Assembly: GCA_014804245.1 (NCBI GenBank)
Contig: JAAVAE010000010.1
Coordinates: forward strand, 1-64,000
DNA from: Lachnospiraceae bacterium
Lineage (GTDB): Bacteria > Bacillota > Clostridia > Lachnospirales > Lachnospiraceae
Length of the DNA stretch: 64,000 bases
Direction of reading: 5' to 3'
Shown here: one piece after another, positions 37,958 through 47,970 of the stretch
Layout of the letters: each line of letters opens with the position of its first letter
Numbering within the stretch: position 1 is the first letter of the stretch
The notes under the pieces: generated by a model
What the model was told of the DNA's origin: nothing
Database searches by the model: none
What the model saw: only the letters and a program-made list of their open reading frames with translations
Position numbers and translations under genes: made by a program

Positions 37958-38830
37958 ATGTCATTTTCATCGGATGTAAAGGAAGAACTGGAAAAGGTTA
38001 TACCGGGCTCCCGGCATTGCCAGCTTGCAGAACTGGCCGCAATTATTCATTTGGGATGCAGAATTGAGATAGATGAAACAAATCAGGATAAAATCACAAT
38101 TTCGTCGGAAAATCCTTTTGCCTCCAGAAAGTACTTTACATTATTGAAAAAAACCTTTATTATAAATGGGAGTGCGGTCAAGATATTGCAGGCAGTTAAA
38201 GTTTTAGATGAAAGAGGTCATATGAATCCGCTTTCCGAGGAGACGAATCCTCTGCTTATAAAAAACAGCTGCTGCATGAGAGCATTTCTTCGAGGTGCTT
38301 TCTTATGCATTGGTTCCATGAGTGACCCGCAAAAAGGATATCATCTGGAATTTGTATGTGAAAATGAGGCGCAGGCTCTGCAGATACAGCAGGTCATTGG
38401 CAACTTTGCGATTGACGCCAGAATAGTCAGGCGGAAAAAGTATCATGTCGTATACTTGAAAGAAGGCGCAGGGATCGTTGATCTATTAAATGTTATGGGT
38501 GCGCATTTATCTTTAATGTTACTTGAGAATCTCAGAGTTGAGAAGGAAGTCAGAAATTCCATTAACAGACAGGTGAATTGTGAGGCGGCGAACATTACGA
38601 AGACGGTAAATGCAGCAAGCAAGCAGATAGAAGATATTCTGCTGTTGCAGAAAAATTATGGTTTGTCAAATTTGCCGGATAATTTAAGGCAGATGGCAGA
38701 AATCAGGCTTGAACATCCAGAAAGTTCTCTGCAGGAACTGGGAGGGTACCTTAATCCACCGGTAGGCAAGTCCGGTGTGAATCATAGATTACGGAAACTT
38801 GGCGAAATAGCCGAGAAGATTAAGGGATAA
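37958..38830 (+). CDS. whiA: DNA-binding protein WhiA
   Basis: MSFSSDVKEEL start, N-terminal LAGLIDADG-like, C-terminal HTH; context after rapZ. Confidence 0.95.
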   Translation: MSFSSDVKEELEKVIPGSRHCQLAELAAIIHLGCRIEIDETNQDKITISSENPFASRKYFTLLKKTFIINGSAVKILQAVKVLDERGHMNPLSEETNPLLIKNSCCMRAFLRGAFLCIGSMSDPQKGYHLEFVCENEAQALQIQQVIGNFAIDARIVRRKKYHVVYLKEGAGIVDLLNVMGAHLSLMLLENLRVEKEVRNSINRQVNCEAANITKTVNAASKQIEDILLLQKNYGLSNLPDNLRQMAEIRLEHPESSLQELGGYLNPPVGKSGVNHRLRKLGEIAEKIKG

Positions 38831-38846
38831 AGGAGGAGCTAATATT

Positions 38847-39107
38847 ATGATTCAAAAGTCTATTAAAATTCAACTAAACGGCGGACTTGAAGCCAGACCC
38901 ATAGCAATGCTGGTGCAGGTGGCAAGCCAGCACGAAAGTTCCGTTTACATTGAAACAGACGGCAAAAAAGTGAATGCAAAAAGCATCATGGGAATGATGA
39001 GCCTTGCATTAGACAGCGGTGAAGCCGTGACGGTTATCACGAATGGAAATGACGAGCAGGAAGCAATGAAGGATATGGAAGAATACTTAAGCGGTGAAAA
39101 GAAGTAA
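38847..39107 (+). CDS. HPr-family protein lacking the phosphorylatable His (Crh-like)
   Basis: GLEARPIAML in place of GLHARP; Ser46 region NAKSIMGMMSL retained. Confidence 0.88.
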   Translation: MIQKSIKIQLNGGLEARPIAMLVQVASQHESSVYIETDGKKVNAKSIMGMMSLALDSGEAVTVITNGNDEQEAMKDMEEYLSGEKK

Positions 39108-39183
39108 GGAAGTTCACCCATATTTCTATTGAACATAGGAGCAAAGCGCAGGCTTTGCTCTTTTTTCAGAGGGGAGAATGATG

Positions 39184-40092
39184 ATGGAAAAGAAAAAAAT
39201 GCTTTTCATCTATAATCCCAAAGCCGGCAAAGCAAAAATCAGGAGTAATTTATTGGATATCATTGATATCTTTACAAAGGCAGGTTTTGAAGTAACGGCT
39301 TATCCGACCCAGGCAAAGGGGGACGCAGTAGCGGCAGTGAAGGAGCAAAAACAAGGATATTATGATATCGTTGTATGCAGCGGAGGAGACGGTACGCTGG
39401 ATGAGGTGGTGACCGGAATGATGCAGTGCGAAAAAAGAACGCCCATCGGGTATGTACCAGCCGGAAGTACCAATGATTTTGCAAACAGTCTTCATATTCC
39501 TAAGAATATGATAGATGCGGCGCAGGTAATTGTGGAAGGAGAAACATTCAACTGCGACGTAGGTGCATTCAATGATGATATTTTTGTTTACATTGCGGCA
39601 TTTGGGATTTTTACGGATGTATCCTATGAGACCCGGCAGGATCTTAAAAATCTTTTGGGACATATGGCATATATATTAGAAGGAATGCGCAGGCTTTCTG
39701 CCATCAAAGCTTATAAAATGAAGGTAGAGAGCGAGGAACTTTCGGTAGAGGGAGAGTTTTTGTTCGGCATGGTTACCAATTCCACTTCAGTGGGAGGATT
39801 TAAGCGCATCACAGGGAAATATGTGCAGCTGGACGATGGAGAGTTTGAAGTCACCTTAATCAAAAAGCCCTCAAACCCCATAGAACTAAATCTGATCATG
39901 GCAGCGTTGCTCAACCGCAATGTCAATACAGACTGCATGTATTGCTTTAAAACAAAAGCGCTGAAAATTACCTCCGGCGAAGAAATCGCATGGACCCTCG
40001 ACGGAGAATTCGGCGGAAAGCACACGTCGGTAGATATATACAATAAAAAACATGCGCTCGGCATTAAAGTTCCAGTAACAGTTCAAGGGTAA
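39184..40092 (+). CDS. Diacylglycerol kinase-family lipid kinase (YegS/DgkB-like)
   Basis: LFIYNPKAGKAKI, VCSGGDGTLDEVVTGM, GYVPAGSTNDFAN. Confidence 0.93.
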   Translation: MEKKKMLFIYNPKAGKAKIRSNLLDIIDIFTKAGFEVTAYPTQAKGDAVAAVKEQKQGYYDIVVCSGGDGTLDEVVTGMMQCEKRTPIGYVPAGSTNDFANSLHIPKNMIDAAQVIVEGETFNCDVGAFNDDIFVYIAAFGIFTDVSYETRQDLKNLLGHMAYILEGMRRLSAIKAYKMKVESEELSVEGEFLFGMVTNSTSVGGFKRITGKYVQLDDGEFEVTLIKKPSNPIELNLIMAALLNRNVNTDCMYCFKTKALKITSGEEIAWTLDGEFGGKHTSVDIYNKKHALGIKVPVTVQG

Positions 40093-40191
40093 AAATTAGC
40101 AAATCTTTCTAAATATTGTTCCATTTTTATGAGGAATAGGGTATAATAGGAAACGATTAGAGTGTTTATTAATTTAATGGAGGTAAATAAA

Positions 40192-41055
40192 ATGTTAGTA
40201 TCAGCAACAGAAATGCTTCAAAAAGCAAAAGCAGGTCACTATGCAGTTGGTCAGTTCAACATCAACAACCTTGAATGGACAAAAGCCATCCTGTTGACAG
40301 CACAGGAAAATAACTCCCCTGTTATTCTTGGTGTATCCGAGGGCGCAGGCAAATATATGGGAGGATATGATGTTGTAGTTGGCATGGTTAATGGTCTTAT
40401 TAAGGATCAGAACATCACAGTTCCCGTAGCCCTTCATCTGGATCACGGCAGCTATGATCACTGCTACAAATGTATCGAAGCTGGTTTTTCATCAGTTATG
40501 TTTGATGGTTCTCATTATCCTATTGATGAAAACGTAGCAAAGACAAAAGAACTGGTTGCAGCAGCACATGCAAAGGGAATTTCTATCGAAGCAGAAGTTG
40601 GTTCTATCGGCGGAGAAGAAGACGGCGTAATCGGTATGGGCGAATGTGCAGACCCCAATGAATGTAAAGCAATCGCAGATTTAGGAATCGATTTCCTTGC
40701 TGCTGGTATCGGAAACATTCATGGAAAATATCCTGAAAACTGGCAGGGATTATCCTTCGAGACACTGGATGCTATCCAGCAGTTAACAGGAGACATGCCT
40801 CTGGTTCTTCACGGAGGTACAGGCATCCCTACAGAAATGATCCAGAAGGCAATTTCTTTAGGCGTTGCAAAGATTAACGTTAACACAGAATGTCAGTTAT
40901 CCTTCGCAGCAGCAACACGTAAGTACATCGAAGCAGGTAAGGATCTGGAAGGCAAGGGATTTGACCCTCGTAAGCTTCTTGCTCCCGGTTTCGAAGCAAT
41001 CAAGGCTACTGTGAAAGAAAAAATGGAAATTTTCGGTTCAATTGGTAAGGCTTAA
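40192..41055 (+). CDS. fba: Class II fructose-bisphosphate aldolase
   Basis: AVGQFNINNLEW, LHLDHGSY, LHGGTGIP. Confidence 0.96.
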   Translation: MLVSATEMLQKAKAGHYAVGQFNINNLEWTKAILLTAQENNSPVILGVSEGAGKYMGGYDVVVGMVNGLIKDQNITVPVALHLDHGSYDHCYKCIEAGFSSVMFDGSHYPIDENVAKTKELVAAAHAKGISIEAEVGSIGGEEDGVIGMGECADPNECKAIADLGIDFLAAGIGNIHGKYPENWQGLSFETLDAIQQLTGDMPLVLHGGTGIPTEMIQKAISLGVAKINVNTECQLSFAAATRKYIEAGKDLEGKGFDPRKLLAPGFEAIKATVKEKMEIFGSIGKA

Positions 41056-41083
41056 TAAATTTACTGAATGATTGACTTAAAAC

Positions 41084-41117
41084 AAAAGGCTGCCCATGTA
41101 ATGTGGACAGCCTTTTT
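41084..41117 (+). terminator. Rho-independent terminator
   Basis: AAAAGGCTGCCCATG ... GTGGACAGCCTTTTT. Confidence 0.8.
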
Positions 41118-41147
41118 AAAAGGAGTTTGATTTAGGCAGGGGGACTT

Positions 41148-41945
41148 ATGAATATATTTAAGGAAATGGCGTTATCTGTTTATAGCTACAAGAGCTATAA
41201 GGAATTTTTAAACAATAAAAAAGCCAAGGTGTTTGGGTTTGGTTTAATGCTCATACTCATTTACTTTTTAATAACAATGGGAATACCTGTGGTGAATTTT
41301 TTTGGTATAGGCGGCATTGGAGCCGCAATCGATGAAAATATACCAGATTTTGAACTTAAGGACGGAAGATTGTGGGTGGAGAGCAGGCTTGCTTATGAAA
41401 ATGGCGGCAATCTCTTTGAGGTCGACACGAATCCGGATGAGGTTTATCTAAGTGCCTATGAGCTCAGAGACTATCTGTATGATTATACAGACGTCATATT
41501 GATGGATTCGGAAAAGGTAATTGTGAAATCGGACGGACAAGTAGATGAGCTTTACTTTTCCGATTTGGACTTTGAGTTTAGCAAAGAGGACCTGATGAGG
41601 TGGGTGCCCATTGTTTATGTAATGATTGCCGTATTTATGCTTCTTGCATTTATCTGGATGACAGCGCTCTTTTTCTTTGGCGTGTTATTTGTGGCTTTAA
41701 TGGGCATGATAGCGGCATCCTGCATGAATTATAAGCTCACCTTTGGACAGCTGTACCTGCTGGGAATCTATAGCAGAACATTACCTCTGATCATAAAGGC
41801 AGCGGTATCATTTCTGCCGTTTGATATTCCGTTTTTCTTTATTTTAAACTTTGGGCTTTCTCTGTTTATTATAATTATGGCAATACAGAAAATGAAGGAG
41901 CAGCAGCTTCAAAAACCGCTGGAGTTTACTTCTGAAGTAATATAG
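41148..41945 (+). CDS. DUF1189-like membrane protein
   Basis: Polytopic; NIFKEMALSVYSYKSYKEFLNNKKAKVFGFGLML N-terminus typical of DUF1189. Confidence 0.65.
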   Translation: MNIFKEMALSVYSYKSYKEFLNNKKAKVFGFGLMLILIYFLITMGIPVVNFFGIGGIGAAIDENIPDFELKDGRLWVESRLAYENGGNLFEVDTNPDEVYLSAYELRDYLYDYTDVILMDSEKVIVKSDGQVDELYFSDLDFEFSKEDLMRWVPIVYVMIAVFMLLAFIWMTALFFFGVLFVALMGMIAASCMNYKLTFGQLYLLGIYSRTLPLIIKAAVSFLPFDIPFFFILNFGLSLFIIIMAIQKMKEQQLQKPLEFTSEVI

Positions 41946-41950
41946 TTATT

Positions 41951-41986
41951 AAAAAGGTTCCGCAGGCTTAACCTACGGAACCTTTT
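41951..41986. terminator. Bidirectional terminator
   Basis: AAAAGGTTCCGCAGG cttaa CCTACGGAACCTTTTT between convergent genes. Confidence 0.8.
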
Positions 41987-42021
41987 TAATAGCGCGCTTA
42001 GCGGATATGTTCATTTGGGAA

Positions 42022-43527
42022 TTATTCTTCTTCGGCAAGAGCCTTTTCCTGCATTTCCTGAATAGCAGGGTCAAAGGAAAGCATCGGCTTTGCACCTTCA
42101 TCTGTCTTGGTCACTTTACGATCAAGATAATTCTTAGTGATAGTAAATACGGTGCCAGAGAGAGCAAGAACACCGATTAGGTTCGGAATGGCCATAAGTG
42201 CATTTAAGGTATCAGCGATAGCCCATGCAAGATCAAAGCTCATGGTAGCGCCAAATACGATGCATATAACGAAGATGACCTTGTAGACGATCGTTGCTTT
42301 TGTGCCGAATAAGTATTCGCAGGATTTGGTACCGTAGAAGGACCATCCTAAAACGGTTGAGAATGCAAACAGGCAGATAGCAATTGCCACAAATCCGCCG
42401 GCAAGGGTACCGAGTCCCTGAGATAGTGCTTCGCTTACAAGGGAAGCGCCGGTAGAAGCGGTAAGGACAGCGCCTGTTTCAAGGTCAATCAGACCAGAAC
42501 TTAAGATGGTGAAGGCTGTCAGTGTACAGACAACAATGGTATCAAAGAACACTTCAAATATACCCCACATACCTTGGATGATTGGCTCCTTTACGTTGGA
42601 CGCAGAATGTACCATAACAGAGGAACCAAGTCCGGCTTCGTTGGAGAATACACCGCGCTTAAAGCCCATGGTCATGGCCTGCTTGATCATCATACCAACG
42701 GTAGCACCGGCAATAGGGCGAAGACCGAAGGCATTGGTAAAGATAGCGCCAAATACTGCAGGCACGGAAGTGATATTCATAATAAGTACAATAATTGTTC
42801 CCAGAATATAAGCGCATGCCATGAAAGGAACGATTTTTTCAGTTACACTTCCGATAGTCTTGATACCGCCCAAGATAACAAGGGCAGCAACTACTGCAAT
42901 AATAATCCCGGTTGCGATAGGCGGAATGCTGAAAGTATCCTGCAAGGAACTGGCGATTTCATGTACCTGTGTCATATTGCCGATTCCAAAGGAGGCAAAA
43001 ACACAGAAGAGGGCAAAGAGTATGGCGAGAGGCTTAGCCAGGATGCCGATTATCTTTTTATCTTTTAATCCGTCTTGAAGATAGTACATAGCGCCGCCGG
43101 ACCATTCGTCTTTGGAATTCTTACGGCGGTAAAAAATACCCAGGACATTTTCCGAATAGTTTGTCATCATTCCGAACAACGCAGAGAGCCACATCCAGAA
43201 GACCGCTCCGGCACCGCCTGTTATGATGGCACCGGCCACTCCGGCAATATTGCCGACACCGATTGTAGCAGCAAGTGCAGTAGAGAGTGCCTGAAACTGT
43301 GAAATAGAGTTTTCATTTTTGTCGGTGTGAGCAGTTACATGCTTTTTCTTAAAGATGGCGAGAAAGGTTTCGTTCATCCAGTGCTTAATGTGCGTAATCT
43401 GGAAAAACTTCATTCCAATCGTCAGGTAGATACCGGTGCCGATAATTAGGATCAGCATGGGGATTCCCCATACGACACCATTTATGGCATCGTTTACTTT
43501 TGCAATCATGTTCATTACGTTTTCCAT
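42022..43527 (-). CDS. Sodium:alanine/amino-acid symporter (AgcS family)
   Basis: GVGNIAGVAGAI, ALATIGVGNIAG, FSNEAGLGSS motifs; start at MENVMNMIAK. Confidence 0.93.
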   Translation of the reverse strand: MENVMNMIAKVNDAINGVVWGIPMLILIIGTGIYLTIGMKFFQITHIKHWMNETFLAIFKKKHVTAHTDKNENSISQFQALSTALAATIGVGNIAGVAGAIITGGAGAVFWMWLSALFGMMTNYSENVLGIFYRRKNSKDEWSGGAMYYLQDGLKDKKIIGILAKPLAILFALFCVFASFGIGNMTQVHEIASSLQDTFSIPPIATGIIIAVVAALVILGGIKTIGSVTEKIVPFMACAYILGTIIVLIMNITSVPAVFGAIFTNAFGLRPIAGATVGMMIKQAMTMGFKRGVFSNEAGLGSSVMVHSASNVKEPIIQGMWGIFEVFFDTIVVCTLTAFTILSSGLIDLETGAVLTASTGASLVSEALSQGLGTLAGGFVAIAICLFAFSTVLGWSFYGTKSCEYLFGTKATIVYKVIFVICIVFGATMSFDLAWAIADTLNALMAIPNLIGVLALSGTVFTITKNYLDRKVTKTDEGAKPMLSFDPAIQEMQEKALAEEE

Positions 43528-43700
43528 AAAAATCCTCCGTTCTTGATAAATCTGTAAAATTGTCATAAGCGTAGATATTTGAATTTTACAAAAAAAAAAG
43601 AATTTACCTCGGTAAATCCTCATTGATTCGTGTACTACTATACAGGAAAAGACGGAAAAATACAAGAGAAATTCAGAAAAAAATGTCTATAAAAGGGAGG

Positions 43701-43730
43701 ATGCCAAGTAAACTTTTGTTTACTTGGCAT
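43701..43730. terminator. Stem-loop
   Basis: ATGCCAAGTAAAC tttt GTTTACTTGGCAT, 13-bp perfect arms. Confidence 0.6.
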
Positions 43731-44228
43731 TTATTATGAAAAAGTTATTAATAAATCAATTACTTTGAGGCTTTCTTCTTTTCTGTATCTTATGGTATTA
43801 GTATATGATACAGAAATGTCTAAAGAATGTAATGCCAATTAAGTTTTTTTAAATTAAATATGAACATAATGTGAACGAGTAAATACGTAAGAAAACATAA
43901 TATACCTTAAAAAGTACAAATGGTACCCAGGTGACAAATTTCCCTATTTTTTATCTTATAATAGAAAAATGATGAAAAAGACGTTTTGCTTGTGGGAGGC
44001 GGTTACGAATGTCTATTCCAATGGAGGAACGGTCGTATTATTGTCAAACGTTTCGTTGACAGGCGGAACTGGGCAGAGGAGAGTTATTCACGCGAAACAA
44101 GACGCCTTATTTCCTCGCAAAAGGAAAGGGATTTGCTGTTGTACTTACGATGTATTCTTACTATAATAAATATAAGAAAATGCTGATGATGACTAATCAT
44201 ACCAAAACCGAGGAGGTGTACCGGTAAT

Positions 44229-45527
44229 ATGACGATACTCAGGGACATATCTATATGTTGGGCAATGTTCCATGTGATTATTCTCTTTCTCATGCTGTTT
44301 CGCTCACGTTTTACCGGAAAAAAGACCATCATGGCAGCTGGAATTGGTATGGGACTGTTAATGGCGGCAAACTTTGCAGGGATTATTATGTTCGGCATAG
44401 AGACGCTGGCAAAGGCTTTTTTGTTTACCTGCTCCATACCGAGTTTTATCTTTTTCTATGTGATGAGCGCAGATAAGCGGTTCAAGTTTCTGCTTTCATT
44501 CTGTCTGGCAGACACGACCTGCCTGTGGGTTATGGCAGTCACAAATCTGTTGGACTTTTATTTGGGCGGTGGAAAGTATGTGCTGATGCTCGTAAGCCGG
44601 CTGCTTGTTTTTCCGGTGTTGGAATATCTGGCATGGCGGTATCTGCGAAAGCCGTATCTGGAGTTGCAGGGTGCGGTTAAAAAGGGATGGGCTGTTTTTG
44701 CGGGAATGACTATGCTGTATTATATCTTGCTGGTAGTAGTTGTACAATTTCCTACGAATATTGTAAACCGCCCGGAGGACACATTCCTTTGTGTACTGGT
44801 ATTGATTCTTATGCTGTTTAATTACAGTACCTTATTTACGGCACTCTACCGCCAGCTCCTATTGTACCGCAGGCAGCAGAGTGAGCGCATATTGCAGGAA
44901 CAGAAGAACACGTTGGAGGCGAAGCTTGACAGTCAGCAGAACATCAGGAAAATGAAGCATGATATGAAAGGATATATTGCAACGCTTTCCGGTCTGTTGA
45001 CGGACGGAAAAGTTGACGAGGCGATGACATATTTAAAAGGTGTGGAGACAGAAATGGATACCTTGACCGGACAGTTTTGCGTCAACCCATACATCAATGC
45101 GGTGATGAACCACTACTTTAGGGAATTTGAAAATATGGGAGCAGAGTGCAGGGCGGAAATACTGATCGGGGATGAAGAACTGCCCTATATGGAGCTGTGC
45201 CAGATTCTCTCCAATGGACTGGAAAATGCCTGCAATGCCTTGAAAGAGCTGGAAAAAGAGGAACGAAAGGTCTCAGTGCAGATGAGGTACAACAAAAATT
45301 ATCTTCTGATACGGATCAGAAACAGGTGCCGGGATGATCTGTATGTGGCGCAGGGAGAGATACCCGCCACGGATAAGGAGGGACAGGATCATGGTTTCGG
45401 CCTTGCCACAATAAAAGAGATGGCGGAGCGCCTTGACGGTGAAAGCTTCTGTTATACGGAGAACGGAAATTTTGTATTGAATGTGATGGTTTCGTGCCGG
45501 ACATTTTCAGGCAGCTATAGCAAATGA
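44229..45527 (+). CDS. GHKL-domain sensor histidine kinase
   Basis: Polytopic N-terminus, KMKHDMKGYIATL H-box, ILSNGLENACNAL, DHGFGLATIKEMAERLDG. Confidence 0.9.
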   Translation: MTILRDISICWAMFHVIILFLMLFRSRFTGKKTIMAAGIGMGLLMAANFAGIIMFGIETLAKAFLFTCSIPSFIFFYVMSADKRFKFLLSFCLADTTCLWVMAVTNLLDFYLGGGKYVLMLVSRLLVFPVLEYLAWRYLRKPYLELQGAVKKGWAVFAGMTMLYYILLVVVVQFPTNIVNRPEDTFLCVLVLILMLFNYSTLFTALYRQLLLYRRQQSERILQEQKNTLEAKLDSQQNIRKMKHDMKGYIATLSGLLTDGKVDEAMTYLKGVETEMDTLTGQFCVNPYINAVMNHYFREFENMGAECRAEILIGDEELPYMELCQILSNGLENACNALKELEKEERKVSVQMRYNKNYLLIRIRNRCRDDLYVAQGEIPATDKEGQDHGFGLATIKEMAERLDGESFCYTENGNFVLNVMVSCRTFSGSYSK

Positions 45528-45565
45528 GGATTTAGATCAATTATTACGAAGGAGCGTCAATTAAA

Positions 45566-46288
45566 ATGTACCAAATCGCAATCTGTGATGACGAGGAATT
45601 CGAACTGGATAAGGTAGCACAGATGTTGAAGGACTATCAGAAAAAGTGTGCAGACGTAGAATTTTCAATTCGTCGGTTTGCAGATTCGGAGGATATATTT
45701 TTGCAGATTACAATGGAAAATTATCAGCCGGATCTTATTTTAATGGATATTTATATGCCAGGCGCTTCGGGAATAGAAACGGCGGAGAAGCTGCGGGATA
45801 TGAATAATACCTGCAGGATTGTGTTTATGACATCGTCACAGGAGCATGCATTGGAAGCATTCGGAGTGGATGCATTTTCTTATTTGGTAAAGCCTGTTTC
45901 CAAAGAAACGCTCTTCCCGGCGCTTGATAAGGTAATGAAAGACCTGGGAAACAATCAGCCGCAATATATTCTTTTACAGACTGCTAATGGCTGTGTACGC
46001 AGAGTCAAATTAACAGACATTATTTACTGTGAGGCACAGCGCAAAATACAGTGCGTTTACTTAAAAGAGAATGAGAGCATTTATCTGAAAATGACAATGG
46101 CAAAGCTGATTGAAATGCTCTGTCCCTATAAAAGATTTGTGAAGCTGGGTGTTTCTTATATTGTCAATATGGAGCATATCGAGCGGCTCGATGCGCAGGC
46201 GCTGATGCTGGACTGCGGAAAAGAAATCTATATGCCAAGAGGTTCTCATAAGGAATTGCGATATAGGTATTTTGAGTATTATTTATAG
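45566..46288 (+). CDS. LytTR response regulator
   Basis: IAICDDEEFE, LMDIYMPGASGIE, LytTR C-terminus. Confidence 0.93.
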   Translation: MYQIAICDDEEFELDKVAQMLKDYQKKCADVEFSIRRFADSEDIFLQITMENYQPDLILMDIYMPGASGIETAEKLRDMNNTCRIVFMTSSQEHALEAFGVDAFSYLVKPVSKETLFPALDKVMKDLGNNQPQYILLQTANGCVRRVKLTDIIYCEAQRKIQCVYLKENESIYLKMTMAKLIEMLCPYKRFVKLGVSYIVNMEHIERLDAQALMLDCGKEIYMPRGSHKELRYRYFEYYL

Positions 46289-46357
46289 CGGAAACAAACA
46301 GAGAACCCATTATCATCCCTCATTTTAATTCAGGAGATAATGGGTCATGCAAACTGC

Positions 46358-46888
46358 TTAGAGTTTCTCTGGTTCGGGATATTCCACACCGAAAGTCTCA
46401 ACGGTAACGCTCTGCATCACCTGATTTTCAAGAGGTCTGTCTGAATAGTCGGTAGCTGTTTCGGCTATTTTATTCACCACATCCATTCCTTCTATTACTT
46501 TCCCAAAAGCGGCATAGCTTCCGTCCAGATGAGGTGCGTTCTTGTGCATGATAAAGAACTGGGAGCCGGCAGAGTCGGGCGCCATGCTTCTTGCCATGGA
46601 AAGAACACCTTCCGTATGCTTTAAATTATTTTCTACACCGTTGGCGGAAAATTCTCCTTTAATGCTATAACCGGGACCGCCGCAGCCGGTGCCTTCCGGA
46701 TCTCCGCCCTGAATCATAAAACCGCGGATGACACGGTGAAAGATCAGACCGTCATAGAAATTTTTGTTGATCAGACTGATAAAATTATTTACGGAAATGG
46801 GAGCGATCTCGGGATAAAGCTCTGCTTTGATGACATCTCCGTTCTCCATTGTAAAAGTAACAATAGGATTTTCCATAGGATTTTGACT
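46358..46888 (-). CDS. Peptidylprolyl isomerase (cyclophilin type)
   Basis: FHRVIRGFMIQGGDPEGTGCGG, GSQFFIMHKNAPHLDGSYAAFGKVIEGMDVV. Confidence 0.96.
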   Translation of the reverse strand, partial: SQNPMENPIVTFTMENGDVIKAELYPEIAPISVNNFISLINKNFYDGLIFHRVIRGFMIQGGDPEGTGCGGPGYSIKGEFSANGVENNLKHTEGVLSMARSMAPDSAGSQFFIMHKNAPHLDGSYAAFGKVIEGMDVVNKIAETATDYSDRPLENQVMQSVTVETFGVEYPEPEKL

Positions 46889-46978
46889 CATAATGATAGT
46901 TTCCTTTCTTTTCAATTAAATAATAGCGTATTATAATAAATATAGTATTTATTTTATATGAAGTGAGGGGACTTTACA

Positions 46979-47809
46979 ATGCTAAAATGCATCCTTCTCC
47001 TGCTGTCAGAATATTATTACGAAATTGCGGAGAGCCGTTTGGGTGAAATTTATGACAAAGTAAATGAACATCAGGTGCACGTTACATTAAAAAGAACAGA
47101 TCAGCATAAGAGGGAAGAGACGCTGGTCATAACAGATGAACCGGAAACCGCAGCCCGTCTTTTAAAAGATGGCTGGTACGTGGTGATTCTGTATCATGAG
47201 AAAAACAGGGACAAAACGTTTCCACAGGTCAGATATGGCGTGGAGGATCTGTTCCTTTTGGAATACCGTTCTTATGAAGAGGTCTTTAAAAGGCTTGCGG
47301 GACTGCCATGGGATATTCTCGAGACGGACAGGCTTAAAGTTCGCGAGAGTACGCTGGAAGATGTGGATGCGTTTTATAGGATTTACAGTGAGCCGTCTAT
47401 TACTTACTATATGGAAGACCTGTATCAGAAAAGAGAGGAAGAAGAGGCCTATATGCAGGCGTACATCGATCAGATATACGGATTTTACGGTTATGGTCTC
47501 TGGACGATTCTGCTCAAAGAGACTGGAGAAGTAATCGGACGGGCAGGGCTGAGTGTCAGGGAAGGTTATGAACTTCCGGAACTTGGATTTGTGATAGATT
47601 CAGCGCACCAGAATAAGGGGTATGCCTTTGAGGTATGCACCGCGATTCTTGCATATGCAAAAGAAGAACTTGCTTTTGAGCAGGTGCAGGCGCTGGTAAA
47701 CGAAAGGAACACGGCTTCGCTGAGACTGCTGGGCAGGCTGGGATTTGAGTATCAGAGTAATGTGGTTGTGTCAGATTGCGATTATAAATTTTTTGTTAAA
47801 AAGTGTTGA
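46979..47809 (+). CDS. GNAT-family N-acetyltransferase
   Basis: C-terminal RLKVRESTLEDVDAFYRI...LGFVIDSAHQNKGYAFEVCTAIL...NTASLRLLGRLGF. Confidence 0.88.
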   Translation: MLKCILLLLSEYYYEIAESRLGEIYDKVNEHQVHVTLKRTDQHKREETLVITDEPETAARLLKDGWYVVILYHEKNRDKTFPQVRYGVEDLFLLEYRSYEEVFKRLAGLPWDILETDRLKVRESTLEDVDAFYRIYSEPSITYYMEDLYQKREEEEAYMQAYIDQIYGFYGYGLWTILLKETGEVIGRAGLSVREGYELPELGFVIDSAHQNKGYAFEVCTAILAYAKEELAFEQVQALVNERNTASLRLLGRLGFEYQSNVVVSDCDYKFFVKKC

Positions 47810-47848
47810 CAGGAAATGAACAGAATGATATCATGCAATACGTAAAGC

Positions 47849-47880
47849 AAAGGCGCTGCAAAATGACTGCAGCGCCTTTT
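47849..47880 (+). terminator. Rho-independent terminator
   Basis: AAAGGCGCTGC ... GCAGCGCCTTTT. Confidence 0.75.
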
Positions 47881-47970
47881 CAAATTTATTTATTAAAAAA
47901 CGCGGAGCAAAGGGGCTTATGGCAATAATCCCCTTTGTAACCGCTTTTTTTAATGTGAGGAGGAAAAATT

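Noticed and set aside
43528-43700. Glycine or other riboswitch upstream of the AgcS symporter
   Set aside because: No recognisable conserved aptamer core; the region is short and AT-rich.
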